From contig NZ_CP016616.1 in the NCBI RefSeq assembly GCF_002741015.1, positions 3,319,501 through 3,383,500 of the forward strand: 64,000 nucleotides of DNA, in the 5' to 3' direction. Both the position numbers and the translations under genes were made by a program. The stretch comes from Microvirga ossetica (GTDB lineage: Bacteria > Pseudomonadota > Alphaproteobacteria > Rhizobiales > Beijerinckiaceae). Each line of letters starts with the position of its first letter. Within the stretch, counting starts at the first letter, position 1. The notes under the pieces were generated by a model. That model worked only from the letters and a program-made list of their open reading frames with translations, was not told the DNA's origin and searched no databases. Shown here piece after piece: positions 17,274 through 26,117 of the stretch.

Positions 17274-18077
17274 ATGGTCGATGAAGAAGGCCTCGTCAGC
17301 TTCGTAACCGGCGGTGGCCGGTTGAGCGCGCCCGACAACGTCACGCCCCGTTACCGCGGCGAGCTCATGCGCCTGATGGCGATCTTCGTCGATTCGGAAA
17401 TGGCGGGCGCCTCCGGCTTCGCCGACTGCATCAATCTCGCTCCCGGCCTGAAGGAGCGCATCACGGCGACGCGCATCGTCTTCGACAAGTTCAACCATGC
17501 GCGGCAGGTTCTGGACCTGATGGAGCAGTTCGGCGCTAACACCGCCCAGTATGTCGGCGCCCATCCCTGGGCGGCGCGCCTCGACCGCAGCGTCAACCTC
17601 GGCACGCGGCGCATGGACGGTGACATGCGCCTCAACGTGTTTCACTACCCGATTAACGGCTGGGTCGATTCCGTGGTCATGAACTGCCTGATGGGGCAGG
17701 CGACGGTGGTGCAGCTCGAAGAGCTGACCCGCGGCTCCTACCAGCCGCTCGCTGACGCATTGTCGGACATCCTGCCTGTCGAGAAACGCCACGCGGAGCT
17801 CGGGGAGCATGGGCTCAGGGCAGCCCTCGACGGGGGGCACGATCCGACCGACGCCCAAGCCTCGGTGAACTACTGGTATTCGCGTGTCGCCGACAGCTTC
17901 GGCAGCACGAGTTCGGACCATTTCGCGCAGCATCGAAAATACAGTCTGCGTCAGAAGGGCCGGGAAGAGCTCATTGCGCAATGGCAGAACCTCGTTCATC
18001 CGATCCTGTCCGGATTTGGCCTGAACGCTCCAGGGCATGCATCGATGGAGATCGACGGCCAGGTCTCGCTGCAGTGA
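17274..18077 (+). CDS. Extra Paa-catabolic family ferritin-like protein
   Basis: A 267-residue member of the phenylacetic acid catabolic family (related to PaaA/PaaC), encoded 16 bases after paaE in the same operon. Its helix order matches PaaA: a first glutamate in FVDSEMAGASGF, a KFNHARQVLDLMEQFG helix, a FHYPINGWVDSVVMNCLMGQ helix and VEKRHAELGEHG. Aligned to PaaA, the first ExxH (DEAGH) reads DKFNH, so a diiron-ligand glutamate is lysine, while the second ExxH (EKRH) is kept. The protein may be an accessory or structural subunit rather than a second oxygenase. It is not one of the classical PaaABCDE proteins. Confidence 0.8.
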   Translation: MVDEEGLVSFVTGGGRLSAPDNVTPRYRGELMRLMAIFVDSEMAGASGFADCINLAPGLKERITATRIVFDKFNHARQVLDLMEQFGANTAQYVGAHPWAARLDRSVNLGTRRMDGDMRLNVFHYPINGWVDSVVMNCLMGQATVVQLEELTRGSYQPLADALSDILPVEKRHAELGEHGLRAALDGGHDPTDAQASVNYWYSRVADSFGSTSSDHFAQHRKYSLRQKGREELIAQWQNLVHPILSGFGLNAPGHASMEIDGQVSLQ

Positions 18078-18083
18078 TGACCG

Positions 18084-18719
18084 CTATTCGGCAGCGCTCA
18101 CATGCCGCGATGAGGCGACTGGCTCCGCATGGAGATTGCGGGTGCCGTCGACGATCAGCTGCGAGACAAGCTCGGCATAATCGGCACGCGTCACCTCGCC
18201 GGTGCTCTTGAACCAGAGATAATGCCAGTTGATCATGCCGAAGAGCGACATGGTCACTGGCTTGAGCAGCTTGGTGTTCCTGATCTGCGGCGCCACTCCC
18301 GCGACCGCATCGGAAAAGATCTTCACCAGATCGCGTTCCATCGCCTTCAATTCGGCCTGCCGGTCGCTCGGCAAGAGGCGAAGCCCGTTGATCTGCACGC
18401 TGTGCTGGGCGTCCGCGTCGCGGTAGGCTTCGAGAAGGGCGTTGACGAGCTCCTTGAGGCGAGCCTCCGGGGCGAGGTCGGGTCTGTCGGCCGCCTCAAC
18501 CACTTCGAGCAATTCCTCGAGGTGGAACCGGATGACGTCGAAGAGCAGCTCTTCCTTGTCCTTGTAGTAGTGGTAAAGATTGGCCTTCGAGACGCCGCAG
18601 GCTTCAGCGATCTTGCTCATCGAGGCACGGTCGTAACCGTGCTCGGCAAAGAGTTCGGCCGAGCGATCGAGGATCGCCCGGCGCTTGTCGTCGTAATCGG
18701 TGGCGCGAGTGCGTGCCAT
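18084..18719 (-). CDS. TetR/AcrR family regulator of the paa locus
   Basis: A 211-residue TetR protein. The helix-turn-helix is at about residues 12-58 (RRAILDRSAELFAEHGYDRA, SKIAEACGVSKANLYHYYKD), followed by an all-helical ligand domain. It starts eight bases before paaK on the same strand order (it lies downstream of paaK) and converges with the paaABCDE operon. TetR-type PaaR proteins control phenylacetate genes in several proteobacteria; this gene together with two matching 22-bp inverted repeats fits that role. PaaX is present as well, so control may be double. Confidence 0.9.
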   Translation of the reverse strand: MARTRATDYDDKRRAILDRSAELFAEHGYDRASMSKIAEACGVSKANLYHYYKDKEELLFDVIRFHLEELLEVVEAADRPDLAPEARLKELVNALLEAYRDADAQHSVQINGLRLLPSDRQAELKAMERDLVKIFSDAVAGVAPQIRNTKLLKPVTMSLFGMINWHYLWFKSTGEVTRADYAELVSQLIVDGTRNLHAEPVASSRHVSAAE

Positions 18720-18727
18720 GGGTTGGT

Positions 18728-20062
18728 CTATTCTTTCGGTCTGCGGTCGATTACCCGTCTTGCCTTGCCGAGCGAGCGTTCGATTCCTTCAGGGTCGAGC
18801 ACATTTACCCGAGCCGTGATGCCAATGGTATCCTTGATCGCCTGCCCGAGCCGCTCGGCAGCCGCCTTGCGGGTCTCCGGGTAATCGGATTCGGGCCGGA
18901 TCTCAGCCTTGATTTCCACCTGATCCATACGCCCCTCGCGGCTCAGCACGATCTGGTAATGTCCGGAGAGGGCCGGGATCGCCAGAAGCTTCTCCTCGAT
19001 CTGGCTGGGGAAAACGTTCACACCGCGGATGATCATCATGTCGTCGGTGCGGCCTGTCACCTTCTCCATGCGGCGCATGGTCCGCGCGGTGCCGGGCAGG
19101 AGACGCGTCAGGTCGCGGGTGCGGTAGCGTATGACCGGCATCGCTTCCTTGGTCAGCGAAGTGAAGACAAGCTCGCCTTCCTCGCCGTCAGGCAGGACGG
19201 CGCCGGTCAGCGGATCGATCACCTCAGGGTAAAAATGGTCTTCCCAGATGTGGAGCCCGTCCTTGGTTTCGACGCACTCGCAGGCGACGCCCGGCCCCAT
19301 CACCTCGGAGAGGCCGTAGATGTCGACCGCGTGAATGTCGAAGGCCTCCTCGATCTCCCCGCGCATGGCGTTCGTCCAGGGCTCGGCACCGAAGATGCCG
19401 ACCTTCAGCGACGACTTTCGCGGATCGAGGCCCTGCTTGCGGAACTCGTCGAGGATCGCCAGCATGTAGGACGGCGTGACCATGATGATATCCGGCTGAA
19501 AATCCTGTATCAGCTGCACCTGCCGCTCGGTCATGCCGCCCGACATGGGAATGACCATGCAGCCGAGGCGCTCTGCGCCGTAATGCGCGCCCAATCCGCC
19601 GGTGAAGAGGCCATAGCCATAGGCCACGTGCACCTTCATGCCCGGACGTGCGCCGCTGGCCCGGATCGAGCGGGCCACCACGTCGGCCCAGATGTCGATG
19701 TCGCGCTTCGTGTAGCCGACGACGGTCGGTTTACCGGTGGTGCCCGACGACCCGTGCACCCGAGAGATCTGGTTCTGCGGTACGGCGAACATGCCGAAGG
19801 GGTAGTTGTCGCGCAGATCGGCCTTGGTGGTGAACGGGAACTTGGAGAGGTCCTTCAGGTCCTTGAAGTCGTCCGGGTGAACGCCCGCTGCGTCGAACTT
19901 CGCCTTGTAGTGTGGCACGTTCTCGTAGGCGTGGCGCAGGGTCCAGGCGAGGCGCTCGCGCTGCAGATTGGTGAGCTCGTCTCGCGACGCCAGCTCGATG
20001 CTGTCAAGCTGGGCCGCTTGAGGCTTGAGTTCGGAAAGCTTGCGGAGTGGGATCTGAAGCAC
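18728..20062 (-). CDS. paaK: Phenylacetate-CoA ligase
   Basis: AMP-forming enzyme that activates phenylacetate to phenylacetyl-CoA, the entry step of the pathway. The 444-residue protein has the adenylation P-loop HGSSGTTGKPTVVGYT, the GAEPWTNAMR and DIYGLSEVMGPGV motifs, YRTRDLTRLLPG and GRTDDMMIIRGVNVFPSQIE, all typical of PaaK. The GTG at 20062 (VLQIPLRKLSEL) has a GGGAGG site six bases upstream, so I reject the longer frame to 20179. It is downstream of paaG-paaI and followed by the TetR gene. Confidence 0.96.
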   Translation of the reverse strand: MLQIPLRKLSELKPQAAQLDSIELASRDELTNLQRERLAWTLRHAYENVPHYKAKFDAAGVHPDDFKDLKDLSKFPFTTKADLRDNYPFGMFAVPQNQISRVHGSSGTTGKPTVVGYTKRDIDIWADVVARSIRASGARPGMKVHVAYGYGLFTGGLGAHYGAERLGCMVIPMSGGMTERQVQLIQDFQPDIIMVTPSYMLAILDEFRKQGLDPRKSSLKVGIFGAEPWTNAMRGEIEEAFDIHAVDIYGLSEVMGPGVACECVETKDGLHIWEDHFYPEVIDPLTGAVLPDGEEGELVFTSLTKEAMPVIRYRTRDLTRLLPGTARTMRRMEKVTGRTDDMMIIRGVNVFPSQIEEKLLAIPALSGHYQIVLSREGRMDQVEIKAEIRPESDYPETRKAAAERLGQAIKDTIGITARVNVLDPEGIERSLGKARRVIDRRPKE

Positions 20063-20084
20063 GGGAACCTCCCAATCGTTTTTC

Positions 20085-20558
20085 TTATTGGCCGCTGTTA
20101 TCGTTCTTTGGCGTAAGAAGCGTGCCGGAAATGGTGCGCGAGTGACCGCGGAATTCGGCGACGATTTCACCTTTCCCATTGCGGACGGTCACATCGTAGA
20201 TGCCCGAACGGCCGGAGCGGTTGCGCTCTACGGCGTGGGCCTTGAGCGTGTCGCCGCGCCGCCCGGGCTGCAGGAACGTCACGGCGCAATGCTGGGCGAC
20301 CGTGCGCTGATCGTAGGTGTTGCAGGCGAACGCGAAGGCCGAGTCGGCGAGCGTGAAGATGAAACCGCCATGGCAGATGCCGTGGCCGTTCGTCATCTCC
20401 GCGCGGATGGTCATGGTGAGGATCGCCTCGCCGGGAGAGATGCGCTCGACCGCCATGCCGAGGCCCTGGCTCGCCCGATCCTCGGCCCACATGGTCTCGG
20501 CACAGGCCTGGGCGATTTCGAGCGGGTCGGTTCTGGAAGGGGTTGGCCGCGTATCCAT
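20085..20558 (-). CDS. paaI: PaaI acyl-CoA thioesterase
   Basis: A 157-residue hotdog thioesterase that removes dead-end ring-hydroxylated or stalled phenylacetyl-CoA derivatives. The family signature is NGHGICHGGFIFTLADSAFA, with the HGG and the Asp of the active site, and later QHCAVTFLQPGRRGDTL and GRSGIYDVTVRNGKG. The ATG at 20558 overlaps the last base of the paaG stop, so it is coupled to paaG. The longer frame up to 21206 is antisense-shadow sequence inside paaG. Confidence 0.95.
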   Translation of the reverse strand: MDTRPTPSRTDPLEIAQACAETMWAEDRASQGLGMAVERISPGEAILTMTIRAEMTNGHGICHGGFIFTLADSAFAFACNTYDQRTVAQHCAVTFLQPGRRGDTLKAHAVERNRSGRSGIYDVTVRNGKGEIVAEFRGHSRTISGTLLTPKNDNSGQ

Positions 20559-21349
20559 CAAGTTCTTCCGCTGAATATGGGTTGCCGCTTCTCGAAGAAG
20601 GCCGTGACGCCCTCCAGGTAATCGGGCGTGCGGCCCGCCTGTCCCTGCAGGTCCCGTTCCAGATCGAGTTGGCGGTCGAGATCGTTCGTCTCGGATGCGT
20701 CGAGGGCCTGCTTGATGAAGCCGAGGCCGATCGTCGGCTGCGTCGCGAAATGCGCGGCGAGGCGATGCGCCTCGTCTAGCAGGGCCGTGTCGTCGACGCA
20801 TTTCCAGATCATGCCCCAGGCTTCCGCCTGCTCTGCCGTGACGGGGTCGGCGAGGAGCGCGAGGGCGCGGGCCCGTGCCGGCCCGACGAGCCGCGGCAGG
20901 AACCAGGTCCCGCCCGAATCGGGCACGAGGCCGAGCTTCGCGAAGGCTTGGATGAACTTTGCCGAGCGGGATGCGAGGACGATGTCGCAGGCCAGCGCAA
21001 TATTGGCGCCCGCACCGGCCGCGACGCCGTTGACGGCACCGATCACCGGCATCTGCAGCGCCCGGAGCTTGCGCACGAGGGGATTGTAGAACCGCTCGAT
21101 GGTGGAAGAGAGATCCGGCACCTGGCCCGGGCTGAAGACGCGGTCGGACAGATCCTGGCCGGCGCAGAACCCGCGCCCGGCACCGGTCAGGACGAGCGCG
21201 CGGCACTCAGGATCGGCTTCCGCATCGAGGAGGGCACCCATTAGGGCCGCGTGCATCGTCTCGTTGAACGAATTCAATCGATCCGGGCGGTTGAGGGTGA
21301 TGACCCGATATCCGTCCCGCCGGTCGATGAGGATGACGTCGTTCTCCAC
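20558..21349 (-). CDS. paaG: 1,2-epoxyphenylacetyl-CoA isomerase
   Basis: Crotonase-fold isomerase that converts the ring epoxide to oxepin-CoA. The 263-residue protein has TLNRPDRLNSFNETMH, the oxyanion-hole motif GRGFCAGQDLSDR and GAVNGVAAGAGANIALACD, and the PaaG-type active-site aspartate region KLGLVPDSGGTWFLPR. The GTG at 21349 has GGGAGG five bases upstream and gives the typical length; an ATG at 21379 is less likely. It heads the paaG-paaI-paaK-TetR unit and is divergent from the transporter operon. Confidence 0.94.
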   Translation of the reverse strand: MENDVILIDRRDGYRVITLNRPDRLNSFNETMHAALMGALLDAEADPECRALVLTGAGRGFCAGQDLSDRVFSPGQVPDLSSTIERFYNPLVRKLRALQMPVIGAVNGVAAGAGANIALACDIVLASRSAKFIQAFAKLGLVPDSGGTWFLPRLVGPARARALALLADPVTAEQAEAWGMIWKCVDDTALLDEAHRLAAHFATQPTIGLGFIKQALDASETNDLDRQLDLERDLQGQAGRTPDYLEGVTAFFEKRQPIFSGRT

Positions 21350-21405
21350 CAGGCCCTCCCGGGAATTTTGTTGAAGCAAACGGCTGCTCTTGCGACTTGT
21401 TTACT

Positions 21406-21427
21406 ATTGACCAACCGTCCGGTCAAT
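21406..21427. promoter_or_regulatory. Candidate TetR-type operator between paaG and livK
   Basis: ATTGACC-N8-GGTCAAT, a perfect 7-bp inverted repeat over 22 bp, in the divergent promoter region. It aligns end to end with the element at 12304-12325 (17 of 22 identical). It could control paaG-paaI-paaK and the transporter together. Confidence 0.6.
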
Positions 21428-21574
21428 TATATTGATGACGAAAAGGCGTCAATGAGCCAAAGCTCGGCCCTTCCCGGGGTAACGCCGCACCGCAATGATC
21501 AGCCGGCTCTTGGCGGCCCGATCCATTGCGCAACAATAAGAACGACAAACGATAACGAAACCCGGAGGAAACAG

Positions 21575-22741
21575 ATGAACGCGAAGGCAAATCTCAAGAC
21601 CCTGCTGGCCACCAGCGTCATGGCCCTTGGCGTCTCCCACGGCGCGCTTGCGCAGGACACCATCAAGATCGGATCCGTTCTCTCGGTCACCGGACCGTCG
21701 TCATTCCTCGGCGAGCCGGAGGACAAGACGCTGCGGCTCTATGCCGACAAGATCAATGCGGCCGGCGGCATCGGCGGCAAGAAGATCGAGCTCGTGATCT
21801 ACGACGACGGCGGCGATGCCAACAAGGCGCGCACCTTCGCGACGCGCCTTCTTGAAGACGACGAGGTCATCGCCATGGTCGGCGGCACGACGACCGGCTC
21901 TACCATGGCGATGATCCCGGTTTTCGAAGAGGCGAAGGTTCCGTTCATCTCGCTCGCCGGCGCCATCGAGGTGGTCGATCCCGTGCGCAAGTTCGTCTTC
22001 AAGACGCCGCATACGGACAAGATGGCCTGCGAGAAGATCTTCGAGGATCTGAAGAAGCGCAACCTCACCAAGATCGGCATGATCTCCGGCACGGACGGGT
22101 TCGGCGCTTCCATGCGCGCGCAATGCGTGAAGGCCGCGCCGAACTACGGCGTTCAGATCGTCAGCGACGAGACCTATGGCCCGCGCGACAGCGACATGAC
22201 GGCTCAGCTCACGAAGATCAAGAACACCGCCGGCGTACAGGCCGTGGTCAATCCGGGCTTCGGCCAGGGCCCGGCCATCGTGACCCGCAACTACGCCCAG
22301 CTCGGCATGAACGCCATCCCGTTCTACCAGAGCCACGGTGTCGCCTCGAAGAGCTTCATCGAGCTCGCGGGTGCTGCGGCCGAAGGAGTCAGGCTGCCAG
22401 CGGCAGCGCTCCTCGTCGGCGACAAGCTGCCCGACAGCGACCCGCAGAAGAAAGTCGTGACGGAATACAAGCAGGCCTATGAGGGCGCTACGAAGCAGCC
22501 GGTCTCGACCTTCGGCGGCCATGCCTATGACGGGCTGTTCATCCTGGTCGAGGCCATGAAGCGCGCGAATTCCACCGACCCGCAGAAGATCCGCGACGAG
22601 ATCGAGAAGACCAAGGGCTTCGTCGGCACCGGCGGCATCGTGAGCATGTCGGGCACCGACCATCTCGGCCTCGACCTCTCGGCGTTCCGCATGCTCGAGA
22701 TCAAGGGCGGCGACTGGAACCTTGCAGCATCGGGAAGCTGA
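21575..22741 (+). CDS. ABC transporter substrate-binding protein, LivK type
   Basis: A 388-residue periplasmic binding protein of the branched-chain amino acid family (PBP type 1). It has a signal peptide ending GALAQ-DTIKIG at about residue 25, then GSVLSVTGPSSFLGEPED and the two-lobe pattern ending in KGFVGTGGIVSMSGTDHLGLD. The ATG at 21575 has a strong GGAGGAA site. It heads a five-gene transporter operon divergent from paaG across a shared operator-like site, so phenylacetate or related aromatic acids are plausible ligands. Branched-chain or aromatic amino acids are the alternative. Confidence 0.93.
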   Translation: MNAKANLKTLLATSVMALGVSHGALAQDTIKIGSVLSVTGPSSFLGEPEDKTLRLYADKINAAGGIGGKKIELVIYDDGGDANKARTFATRLLEDDEVIAMVGGTTTGSTMAMIPVFEEAKVPFISLAGAIEVVDPVRKFVFKTPHTDKMACEKIFEDLKKRNLTKIGMISGTDGFGASMRAQCVKAAPNYGVQIVSDETYGPRDSDMTAQLTKIKNTAGVQAVVNPGFGQGPAIVTRNYAQLGMNAIPFYQSHGVASKSFIELAGAAAEGVRLPAAALLVGDKLPDSDPQKKVVTEYKQAYEGATKQPVSTFGGHAYDGLFILVEAMKRANSTDPQKIRDEIEKTKGFVGTGGIVSMSGTDHLGLDLSAFRMLEIKGGDWNLAASGS

Positions 22742-22818
22742 TTTCTCGCGAGAACCTATCGGACGGGAGGCCGATTGGTGCCTCCCGTTCGGCAACCTGA
22801 AGGTTGTGGGACAGCAGC

Positions 22819-23691
22819 ATGGCCGAGTTCCTCCAGTTTCTCTTCTCCGGACTGACGGTGGGAGCCGTCTATGCCCTGGTCGCGCTCGGCTTCACCCTGA
22901 TCTACAACGCGTCTGGCGTCGTAAACTTCGCGCAGGGCGAGTTCGTGATGCTGGGCGGCATGGGCACCGTCTTTGCCTATGCTGCCGGCATCCCGCTGCC
23001 GCTGGCAGCTCTGATCGCCATCGTGGCTGCCGTGGTCATCGGACTCCTGCTGCATCGCCTGGCCATCGAGCCTGCCCGGGGCGCGTCCGCCGTGACGCTC
23101 ATCATCATCACCATCGGCGCATCGATCCTGCTGCGCGGCCTCGCCGCCATCGTCTTCGACAAGCAGTTTCACAAGTTGCCGGCCTTCACAGGCGACAGCC
23201 CGATCGACATCCTGGGCGCAGCGGTCCAGCCGCAGAGCTTCTGGGTGCTTGGCGGGACCGCCATCGTCGTGCTGGCGCTTTACGTCTTCCTTGAGCACAC
23301 CATCACGGGCAAGGCGGTTCTTGCCACCGCGGCGAACCGGCTTGCGGCGCGGCTGGTCGGCATCAACACCACGACCATCATGGCGCTGGCCTTCGGTGGC
23401 TCCGCCGCCATCGGCGCGATTGCCGGCATTCTCGTAACGCCGATCACCCTGACGAGCTACGATGTCGGCACATTGCTCGCCCTGAAGGGCTTTGCGGCTG
23501 CGATGCTGGGCGGCATGGGCAATCCCATCGGTGCGGTCGTCGGCGGGCTCCTGCTCGGACTGCTGGAGGCGTTCGGCGCCGGCTATCTCAGCTCCACCTA
23601 CAAGGATGCCTTTGCCTTCCTGGTCATTCTCATCGTGCTGTTCGCCGCACCTCAAGGCCTGTTCGGGCGCCGTATGGTGGAGAGGGTATAG
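22819..23691 (+). CDS. ABC transporter permease, LivH type
   Basis: A 290-residue inner-membrane permease with about eight hydrophobic segments. LivH hallmarks are FSGLTVGAVYALVALGFTLI, NASGVVNFAQGEFVMLG and ALKGFAAAMLGGMGNPIGAV (the EAA-type coupling helix). The ATG at 22819 is used; a TTG at 22804 is in frame. It is two bases before livM. Confidence 0.94.
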   Translation: MAEFLQFLFSGLTVGAVYALVALGFTLIYNASGVVNFAQGEFVMLGGMGTVFAYAAGIPLPLAALIAIVAAVVIGLLLHRLAIEPARGASAVTLIIITIGASILLRGLAAIVFDKQFHKLPAFTGDSPIDILGAAVQPQSFWVLGGTAIVVLALYVFLEHTITGKAVLATAANRLAARLVGINTTTIMALAFGGSAAIGAIAGILVTPITLTSYDVGTLLALKGFAAAMLGGMGNPIGAVVGGLLLGLLEAFGAGYLSSTYKDAFAFLVILIVLFAAPQGLFGRRMVERV

Positions 23692-23693
23692 AA

Positions 23694-24641
23694 ATGCGTG
23701 CTCTCGCGAACCAGCGCTTCCTCACGCTCGCTCTTCTGGCGGTGGTGATCGCGGTTCTCCCGTTCGTCTTTCCCTCAAGCTACTATTTCCGCGTGGCATC
23801 GCTCGTGTGGGTGTCCGCGCTTGCCGCCGTCGGGCTGAACATTCTCATGGGACAGGCGGGACAGGTCAGCCTCGGGCATGCGGCGTTCTTCGGCATCGGC
23901 GCCTATGCGGTTGCTATCGGCCCGACGCATCTCGGCATTCCGTCCTGGGCCGCGCTGCTCATCGGAGCGGTGCTCTCGGCGGCTCTCGCCTATCTTGTCG
24001 GGCGCCCGATCCTGCGGCTCAAAGGGCATTATCTTGCCATCGCCACCCTGGGCCTCGGAGTGCTCGTCGCGCTCGTCATCACCACGGAGAGCCGCTGGAC
24101 CGGTGGACCCGATGGCATGCCCGTCGAAAGGCTGAGCCTGTTCGGCTGGCGGGTCAGCGGATCCTATACCTGGTACTGGGTGACGGGCGGCCTCCTGCTC
24201 GTCGGCACCTGGATTGCGCTCAATCTCGACGAGACGCCGACGGGGCGGGCCTTCCGCGCGCTGCACGACAGCGAAGTGGCGGCCCAGGTGGTGGGCGTCG
24301 ATGTCGCCCGGTTCAAGCTGCAGGCCTTCGTGATCGCCGCCGTCTATGCCTCGCTGGCAGGATCGGCCCTTGCCTTCATGAATGGCTTCATCAATCCGGA
24401 TCAGGCCGGCTTCCTTCACTCCGTGGAGCTCGTCACCATGGTCGTGCTCGGCGGGTTGGGGTCGGTCGTCGGCAGCATCGTCGGCGCGGCCTTGCTGGTG
24501 ACCCTGCCGCAGGCGCTGACGGTGTTCCAGGAATATGAGCATCTCCTGCTCGGCCTTATCATCATCGTGGCGATGATCTTTATGCGCAACGGCATCGTGC
24601 CGAGCCTCTCAAGCCTGCTTCTCCGGAAGGCGCGCTCATGA
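23694..24641 (+). CDS. ABC transporter permease, LivM type
   Basis: A 315-residue integral membrane permease, partner of the LivH protein. It shows GLNILMGQAGQVSLGHAAFF near the second segment and SVELVTMVVLGGLGSVVGSI as the coupling helix, plus FRALHDSEVAAQVVGVDVAR. Its stop overlaps the livG start by four bases (ATGA). Confidence 0.94.
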   Translation: MRALANQRFLTLALLAVVIAVLPFVFPSSYYFRVASLVWVSALAAVGLNILMGQAGQVSLGHAAFFGIGAYAVAIGPTHLGIPSWAALLIGAVLSAALAYLVGRPILRLKGHYLAIATLGLGVLVALVITTESRWTGGPDGMPVERLSLFGWRVSGSYTWYWVTGGLLLVGTWIALNLDETPTGRAFRALHDSEVAAQVVGVDVARFKLQAFVIAAVYASLAGSALAFMNGFINPDQAGFLHSVELVTMVVLGGLGSVVGSIVGAALLVTLPQALTVFQEYEHLLLGLIIIVAMIFMRNGIVPSLSSLLLRKARS

Positions 24642-25420
24642 CTATCCTCGAAGCGACGGATATCGGCATCTCCTTCGGCGGCGTGAAGGCCGTCGACGGC
24701 GTGAGCTTCTCGGCCGGTCCTGGGCAGATCCTGTCGATCATCGGCCCGAACGGCGCCGGCAAGACGACGTTGTTCAACGTCGTGTCCGGCGTCTACATGG
24801 CGAGCCGCGGCACGATCCGTCTTTCCGGCGAGGACGTGACGGGTCTTGCCCCCCACAGGCTGGCGGCACGCGGTCTTTCGCGAACCTTCCAGAACCTGCA
24901 GATCTTCCAGCGCATGACCGCTTGCGAGAACGTGATGGTCGGCCGCCATTTGCGCGAGAAGTGCAGTCTCTTGCCGGCACTGTTCAGGACATCGGCGGTC
25001 ACGCGGCAGAATCGCGAGACGCGGGCAATGGCGCTCGGTCTTCTGGAAGATGTCGGATTGAAGGATACGGCGGATATTCCCGCCGGTTCGCTGCCTTACG
25101 GCGCCTGCAAGCGTCTCGAGATCGCCCGCGCGCTCGCTGCCGAACCGCGCGTGCTTCTCCTCGATGAACCGGCCGCCGGCTGCAATGCCGTCGAGACGGA
25201 AGAGATCGATCACCTGATCCGGCAGGTTGCCGACAGAGGCGTCGCTGTCGTGCTGGTCGAGCACGACATGAAGCTCGTCATGAAGATCTCCGACAGGATC
25301 CTCGTGCTCGAACGCGGCCGGCCGCTGGCAGAAGGAACCCCGCGCGAGGTGCGCGACGATCCGAGGGTCCTCGAGGCTTATCTGGGACAGCATGGTGCAC
25401 GGGAGGCTGCCCGTGCTTGA
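24638..25420 (+). CDS. ABC transporter ATPase, LivG type
   Basis: A 260-residue nucleotide-binding subunit. Walker A is GPNGAGKTT, the Q-loop lies in SRTFQNLQIFQRMTACENV, Walker B is RVLLLDEPAAG and the H-loop is VVLVEHDMKLV. The ABC signature is unusual: the family normally has YGQQRRLEIAR, but here it reads LPYGACKRLEIARAL, and the following D-loop region is AAGCNAVETEE instead of AAGMNPTETEE. It may still work, since the glycine and basic residue are kept. It overlaps the next gene by eight bases. Confidence 0.93.
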   Translation: MTILEATDIGISFGGVKAVDGVSFSAGPGQILSIIGPNGAGKTTLFNVVSGVYMASRGTIRLSGEDVTGLAPHRLAARGLSRTFQNLQIFQRMTACENVMVGRHLREKCSLLPALFRTSAVTRQNRETRAMALGLLEDVGLKDTADIPAGSLPYGACKRLEIARALAAEPRVLLLDEPAAGCNAVETEEIDHLIRQVADRGVAVVLVEHDMKLVMKISDRILVLERGRPLAEGTPREVRDDPRVLEAYLGQHGAREAARA

Positions 25421-26117
25421 GGTTGCAAACCTGAGAAGCGCCTATGGTCGCATCGAGGTGCTCAAGGGCGTCAGCCTCGATGTCCAGACCGGCGAGATCG
25501 TAGCGCTGGTCGGCTCGAACGGCGCGGGAAAGACGACGTTGCTGCGCGCGCTCTCGGGCGTTCAGCCGGTCACGGGCGGGGAAATCCGTTTCAACGGCCA
25601 GCGGATCGATAGCCTGCCGCCGCATCTGCGGGTCGAATTGGGCATCACGCAGTCACCGGAAGGCCGGCAGGTGTTCGGACCCCTGACCGTCGAGGACAAC
25701 CTGCGGCTCGGTGCCTATCGCCGGCGCGACAAAGCCATTGAGCAGGACCGTGACCGCATCTTCGCCATGTTCCCGGTGCTGGCCGAGAAGCGACACCTCC
25801 TAGCGGGCGGCCTGTCGGGCGGCCAGCAGCAGATGCTGGCCATCGGCCGCGCGCTGATGGGGCGGCCCAAGCTTCTGCTTCTGGACGAGCCGTCGCTCGG
25901 TCTGTCGCCGCTCCTCGTCGATCAGATCCTGGACGCCATCGTGTCGCTGAAGAAGGATGGGATCACCGTGCTGCTGGTCGAGCAGAATGCCAGCGCGGCC
26001 TTGGCGATCGCCGATCGCGGTTATGTGCTGGAAACCGGCAAGGTCGCCTATAGCGGCGCCGGCTCCGCGCTGCTCGCGGATCCGCAGGTCAAGGCCGCTT
26101 ATCTCGGCATCGACTGA
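25413..26117 (+). CDS. ABC transporter ATPase, LivF type
   Basis: A 234-residue nucleotide-binding subunit with canonical motifs: Walker A GSNGAGKTTLLR, signature LSGGQQQMLAIGRALM, Walker B KLLLLDEPSLGLSP and VLLVEQNASAAL. The GTG at 25413 is preceded by GGGAGG with six bases of spacing; an ATG at 25392 is in frame and possible. It completes the transporter operon and its end overlaps the convergent DUF2783 gene by 19 bases. Confidence 0.93.
   Translation: MLEVANLRSAYGRIEVLKGVSLDVQTGEIVALVGSNGAGKTTLLRALSGVQPVTGGEIRFNGQRIDSLPPHLRVELGITQSPEGRQVFGPLTVEDNLRLGAYRRRDKAIEQDRDRIFAMFPVLAEKRHLLAGGLSGGQQQMLAIGRALMGRPKLLLLDEPSLGLSPLLVDQILDAIVSLKKDGITVLLVEQNASAALAIADRGYVLETGKVAYSGAGSALLADPQVKAAYLGID

Noticed and set aside
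18713..20116. A 467-codon plus-strand open frame
   Set aside because: Antisense to paaK; no domain pattern and no ribosome site.
20085..21206. A 373-codon minus-strand frame covering paaI and part of paaG
   Set aside because: Only the last 157 codons are PaaI; the rest is out-of-frame sequence within paaG.
21251..22741. A 496-codon form of the LivK-like protein
   Set aside because: The extra N-terminus would hide the signal peptide; the ATG at 21575 has GGAGGAA.
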